Source: Candidatus Egaibacter danicus
Lineage (GTDB): Bacteria > Pseudomonadota > Gammaproteobacteria > Burkholderiales > Burkholderiaceae
DNA: 9,401 nt
Direction: 5' to 3'
NCBI GenBank assembly: GCA_011391115.1
Contig: JAABRC010000045.1
Location: forward strand, 1-9,401
The position numbers and the translations under genes were made by a program. Each line of letters begins with the position of its first letter. The stretch's first letter is position 1. The notes below the pieces were generated by a model. The model saw only the letters and a list, made by a program, of their open reading frames with translations. It was not told where the DNA came from and ran no database searches. Positions 7,219-9,401 of the stretch are shown piece after piece.

Positions 7219-7548
7219 TTACTTGATCGTGCCTTTAGGCAAAACCTGCACCACGGCAGCGCGCTGGATCTGGATCTCCACGCCGGTTGCGATCTCGATG
7301 CCCAGGTAGTTGTCACCCATCTTGGACACCTTGCCCAACATGCCACCGCCCATTACCACTTCGTCGCCTTTGGCCAGCGCGTCAATCATGGCGCGATGCT
7401 CCTTCTGCTTTTTCATCTGGGGACGGATCATGACAAAATAAAGCACGACAAACATCAACACCAGCGGCAACATGCTGCTGAGGCTGGAAAGCATGTCACC
7501 ACCTGCGGCTGCAGGGGCGGTTTGGGCATAGGCTGAAGAAATAAACAC
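7219..7548 (-). CDS. yajC: Sec translocase accessory subunit YajC
   Basis: YajC is a small inner-membrane protein that copurifies with SecDF and the Sec translocon; it is not essential in E. coli. From the chosen start the product is 109 residues: a short N-terminal VFISSAYAQTAPAAAG stretch, one membrane segment (about 26-41, MLPLVLMFVVLYFVMI), the signature IRPQMKKQKEH (41-51), and a small cytoplasmic domain with ALAKGDEVVMGGGMLGKV (57-74). The GTG at 7548 is preferred over the in-frame GTG at 7560, because GGAG at 7555-7558 is placed correctly for 7548 but overlaps codons 1-2 of the longer version, and FISSAYAQ is the usual family beginning. It is the first gene of the yajC-secD-secF group. 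Confidence 0.95.
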   Translation of the reverse strand: MFISSAYAQTAPAAAGGDMLSSLSSMLPLVLMFVVLYFVMIRPQMKKQKEHRAMIDALAKGDEVVMGGGMLGKVSKMGDNYLGIEIATGVEIQIQRAAVVQVLPKGTIK

Positions 7549-7554
7549 GGATAA

Positions 7555-7558
7555 CTCC
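7555..7558 (-). promoter_or_regulatory. Shine-Dalgarno deciding the GTG start of yajC
   Basis: On the - strand the sequence reads GGAG, six bases (TTATCC), then GTG. This spacing favours the GTG at 7548 as the yajC start. Confidence 0.7.
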
Positions 7559-7619
7559 ACAACAACAGTTAATTGGACCCGTCAGACGCGCCAAAGCGGC
7601 CTCTGACAGATAACCTTGC

Positions 7620-7625
7620 ATTGTA
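7620..7625 (-). promoter_or_regulatory. Candidate -10 box of a yajC-secD-secF promoter
   Basis: On the - strand TACAAT lies 71 bases before the yajC start, which would give a leader of about 65 bases. No convincing -35 sequence is seen at 16-18 bp because the upstream sequence is very GC-rich, so an activator-dependent promoter or a chance match are both possible. Confidence 0.3.
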
Positions 7626-7645
7626 TGCGGCGGTATCACGGGCCC

Positions 7646-7675
7646 GCGGGTAGCAATCCCGCACCCGGTTTCGGG
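7646..7675. other. Two adjacent GC-rich hairpins downstream of the oxidoreductase gene
   Basis: GCGGG (7646-7650) pairs with CCCGC (7658-7662) around a 7-base loop, and CCCG (7664-7667) pairs with CGGG (7672-7675) around a 4-base loop. They lie 28-57 bases beyond the stop codon of the oxidoreductase gene. Neither is followed by a T-run on the - strand, so they are not classic intrinsic terminators; they could protect the 3' end or slow the polymerase. On the + strand CCTTTT follows the second hairpin, but no + strand gene is expected to end there. Confidence 0.35.
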
Positions 7676-7702
7676 CCTTTTACCCGGGGTTTCCCGTCGA
7701 TT

Positions 7703-9401
7703 TCAGGCCGTCTTTTTGGCCGCCTCGGGACTGCGCCACTGAGCCATCAGTCCCTGCCACTGCAGACGGGCCACCTTCAGGTTGCGCTCCTTCACGTGAC
7801 CGTAGCCCTTGATCTGCTCGGGAATGCGGGCAATCTCAACCCCGGTGGCATGGTTGGCGGCATTCAGCGAGGCCAGCACCTCTTCCACGCTGTCCTTGTA
7901 CTCGCCAACCAGCGCACGCTCGGTACGCCGTTCTTCGGTTTTGCCAAAAATGTCCAGCGCTGTGCCGCGCAGCCCCTTCAGCCGGGCTAACACCCTGAAC
8001 CCGGTCAGCATCCAGGGGCCAAAAGACTGCTTGACCAGTTCACCCTTGTCGTTCTTTTTCGCCATGATCGGCGGGGCCAAATGGTAATTCAGCTTGAAAT
8101 CGCCTTCGAACATGGCGTTGACTTTGCCCAGGAAAGCCGTGTCGGTATGCAGCCGCGCCACTTCGTACTCATCCTTATAGGCCATCAGCTTGAACAGGTA
8201 CCGCGCTACCGCTTCGGTCAACGCGGTCTTGTTCAGAGGTGCTTCTACAGCACGCACCCGGTTCACAAACGCCTCATAGGTTTTGGCATACGCAACGTTC
8301 TGGTAACCGGTGAGGAATTCGACCCGGCGCGCAATCACCGTCTCCAGCGTTTCCCGCTTTTTGAATTCCACCACCTGCGCAGGCGCCAGCTGCTTCTCGA
8401 CCGATGCCCAGTCATGCGCAGCACGGCGGCCCCATTCAAAGGCCGTCTTGTTGTTGTCCACGGCCACGGCGTTCAGCTCAATCGCGCGCATCAAGGAGTC
8501 GCGCGACAGCGGCACCCATCCTTTTTGCCAGGCGTAGCCCAGCATCATCGGGTTGGTGTAAATGCTGTCGCCCATCAGGCGCGTGGCGGCGCCGTCCGCG
8601 TCAAACGCACCCACCCCGTCTTCACCCACGGTCTGCACGATCTCGGCCACGCAGGCTTCCGACGGATTGGCCCAGTTGGCATTGCGGACAAAAGCCGCTG
8701 TGGGTGTGCCATGCGAGTTGATGGCCACGTGCGTGCGGCCAGCGCGCATGCGCTGTGTGGTTTCTTTCGATACGGTCACGAGCGGGTCGCAGCCGATGAT
8801 CAGATCAGCCGCCGCCATGCTCACACGCGTGGTGCGGATGTGCTCCTGCGTGTCGGCAATCAGCACATGGCTCCAAGTGGCGCCGCCCTTTTGCGCCAGG
8901 CCACCCGCGTCCTGCGTGACGATGCCCTTGCCTTCAATATGCGCAGCGGTTCCCAGCAACTGGCCGATGGTGATGACTCCCGTGCCGCCAACACCGGCCA
9001 CCACGATGCCCCAGACATTGCCGCTGGCGGCATGCATGGGCAATATCACTGGCTCAGGCAAAACCCCCAACTCGAACGGTGAAGCCGCCTTGCCCTTGGC
9101 CTTCTTCTTGAGCTGGCCACCTTCGACCGTGACGAAGCTCGGGCAAAAGCCTTTGGTACAGGAGTAGTCCTTGTTGCAGGTGCTCTGGTTGATGGTGCGC
9201 TTGCGGCCAAATTCGGTCTCCAGCGGCTCCACACTCAGGCAATTGCTCTGCACGCTGCAGTCGCCACAGCCTTCACACACCAGCTCGTTGATGATCACGC
9301 GTTTGGCCGGGTCCACCATGGTGCCGCGTTTGCGGCGGCGACGTTTTTCGGTGGCACAGGTCTGGTCATAAATGATGACCGTTGTGCCCTTGATTTCGCG
9401 G
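7703..9401 (-). CDS. Fused indolepyruvate:ferredoxin oxidoreductase, C-terminal half (5' end outside window)
   Basis: The enzyme oxidatively decarboxylates aryl pyruvates such as indolepyruvate to aryl-acetyl-CoA, passing electrons to ferredoxin. The frame stays open to the window edge: codons upstream of the ATG at 9319 read REIKGTTVIIYDQTCATEKR, a normal part of the protein, so 9319 is internal. Visible parts in order: the cysteines CEGCGDCSVQSNC (about 9239-9277) and three more cysteines down to about 9143, likely an Fe-S cluster region; an IorB/gamma-type domain with GIVVAGVGGTGVITIGQLLG (about 8951-9010) and QDAGGLAQKGGATWSHV (about 8864-8914); and a helical C-terminal region of the DUF6537 type from about 8330 to the stop. 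The single-chain arrangement matches the fused form of roughly 1150-1200 residues known in proteobacteria, so about half is missing, including the thiamine-pyrophosphate domains. It ends in AKKTA, 154 bp before yajC on the same strand. Confidence 0.93.
   Translation of the reverse strand, partial: REIKGTTVIIYDQTCATEKRRRRKRGTMVDPAKRVIINELVCEGCGDCSVQSNCLSVEPLETEFGRKRTINQSTCNKDYSCTKGFCPSFVTVEGGQLKKKAKGKAASPFELGVLPEPVILPMHAASGNVWGIVVAGVGGTGVITIGQLLGTAAHIEGKGIVTQDAGGLAQKGGATWSHVLIADTQEHIRTTRVSMAAADLIIGCDPLVTVSKETTQRMRAGRTHVAINSHGTPTAAFVRNANWANPSEACVAEIVQTVGEDGVGAFDADGAATRLMGDSIYTNPMMLGYAWQKGWVPLSRDSLMRAIELNAVAVDNNKTAFEWGRRAAHDWASVEKQLAPAQVVEFKKRETLETVIARRVEFLTGYQNVAYAKTYEAFVNRVRAVEAPLNKTALTEAVARYLFKLMAYKDEYEVARLHTDTAFLGKVNAMFEGDFKLNYHLAPPIMAKKNDKGELVKQSFGPWMLTGFRVLARLKGLRGTALDIFGKTEERRTERALVGEYKDSVEEVLASLNAANHATGVEIARIPEQIKGYGHVKERNLKVARLQWQGLMAQWRSPEAAKKTA

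Noticed and set aside
6412..7536. Long + strand open frame (374 codons) opposite secD and yajC.
   Set aside because: It is antisense to well-recognised genes and has the biased His/Gln/Leu composition of a shadow frame.
8081..9082. Long + strand open frame (333 codons) opposite the oxidoreductase gene.
   Set aside because: It is the antisense of a strongly conserved protein, with no domain resemblance of its own.
9317..9319. ATG at 9317-9319 as the start of the oxidoreductase gene.
   Set aside because: Upstream codons in the same frame encode conserved protein sequence, so this Met is internal to a larger enzyme.

Overview
The window is about 9.4 kb of dense, GC-rich chromosome, most likely from a betaproteobacterium of the order Burkholderiales, probably Comamonadaceae (Rhodoferax/Polaromonas/Acidovorax-like). 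The family-level guess rests on the protein sequences (SecD, DUF1631 and the fused indolepyruvate:ferredoxin oxidoreductase look betaproteobacterial) and on a short AT-richer palindromic repeat inside dprA that resembles one I remember from Comamonadaceae genomes. No search was run. I see seven protein-coding genes, two of them cut by the window edges, and no tRNA, rRNA, IS element or CRISPR array. No gap between genes reaches 300 bp.

Left part, + strand (1-1760): the 3' nine-tenths of dprA (DNA-processing protein that loads RecA on incoming single-stranded DNA), then a 78-bp spacer with a hairpin and short T-run (candidate terminator) and a TATATT box just before smg (DUF494). Smg ends 34 bp from the stop of a convergent gene.

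Middle, - strand (7548 down to 1795): yajC, secD and secF, in that transcription order, encode the accessory part of the Sec translocase, which uses the proton-motive force to help pull secreted proteins across the inner membrane. Only 12 bp after secF comes a large DUF1631 protein of unknown function with a long Gly/Ser/Pro/Gln-rich linker. The four genes are probably one transcription unit, with a candidate promoter in the 154-bp spacer upstream of yajC.

Right part, - strand (9401 down to 7703): the C-terminal half of a large fused indolepyruvate:ferredoxin oxidoreductase, covering ferredoxin-type cysteines, the gamma/IorB-like domain and the C-terminal helical domain. Its N-terminal thiamine-pyrophosphate part lies outside the window.

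This is mostly conserved housekeeping sequence and I do not see a new defence, mobile or biosynthetic system. The points most worth checking are the in-frame repeat that appears to have become a 25-30 residue insert in DprA, the unknown DUF1631 gene attached to the sec operon with its low-complexity linker, and the possible leaderless start of smg.
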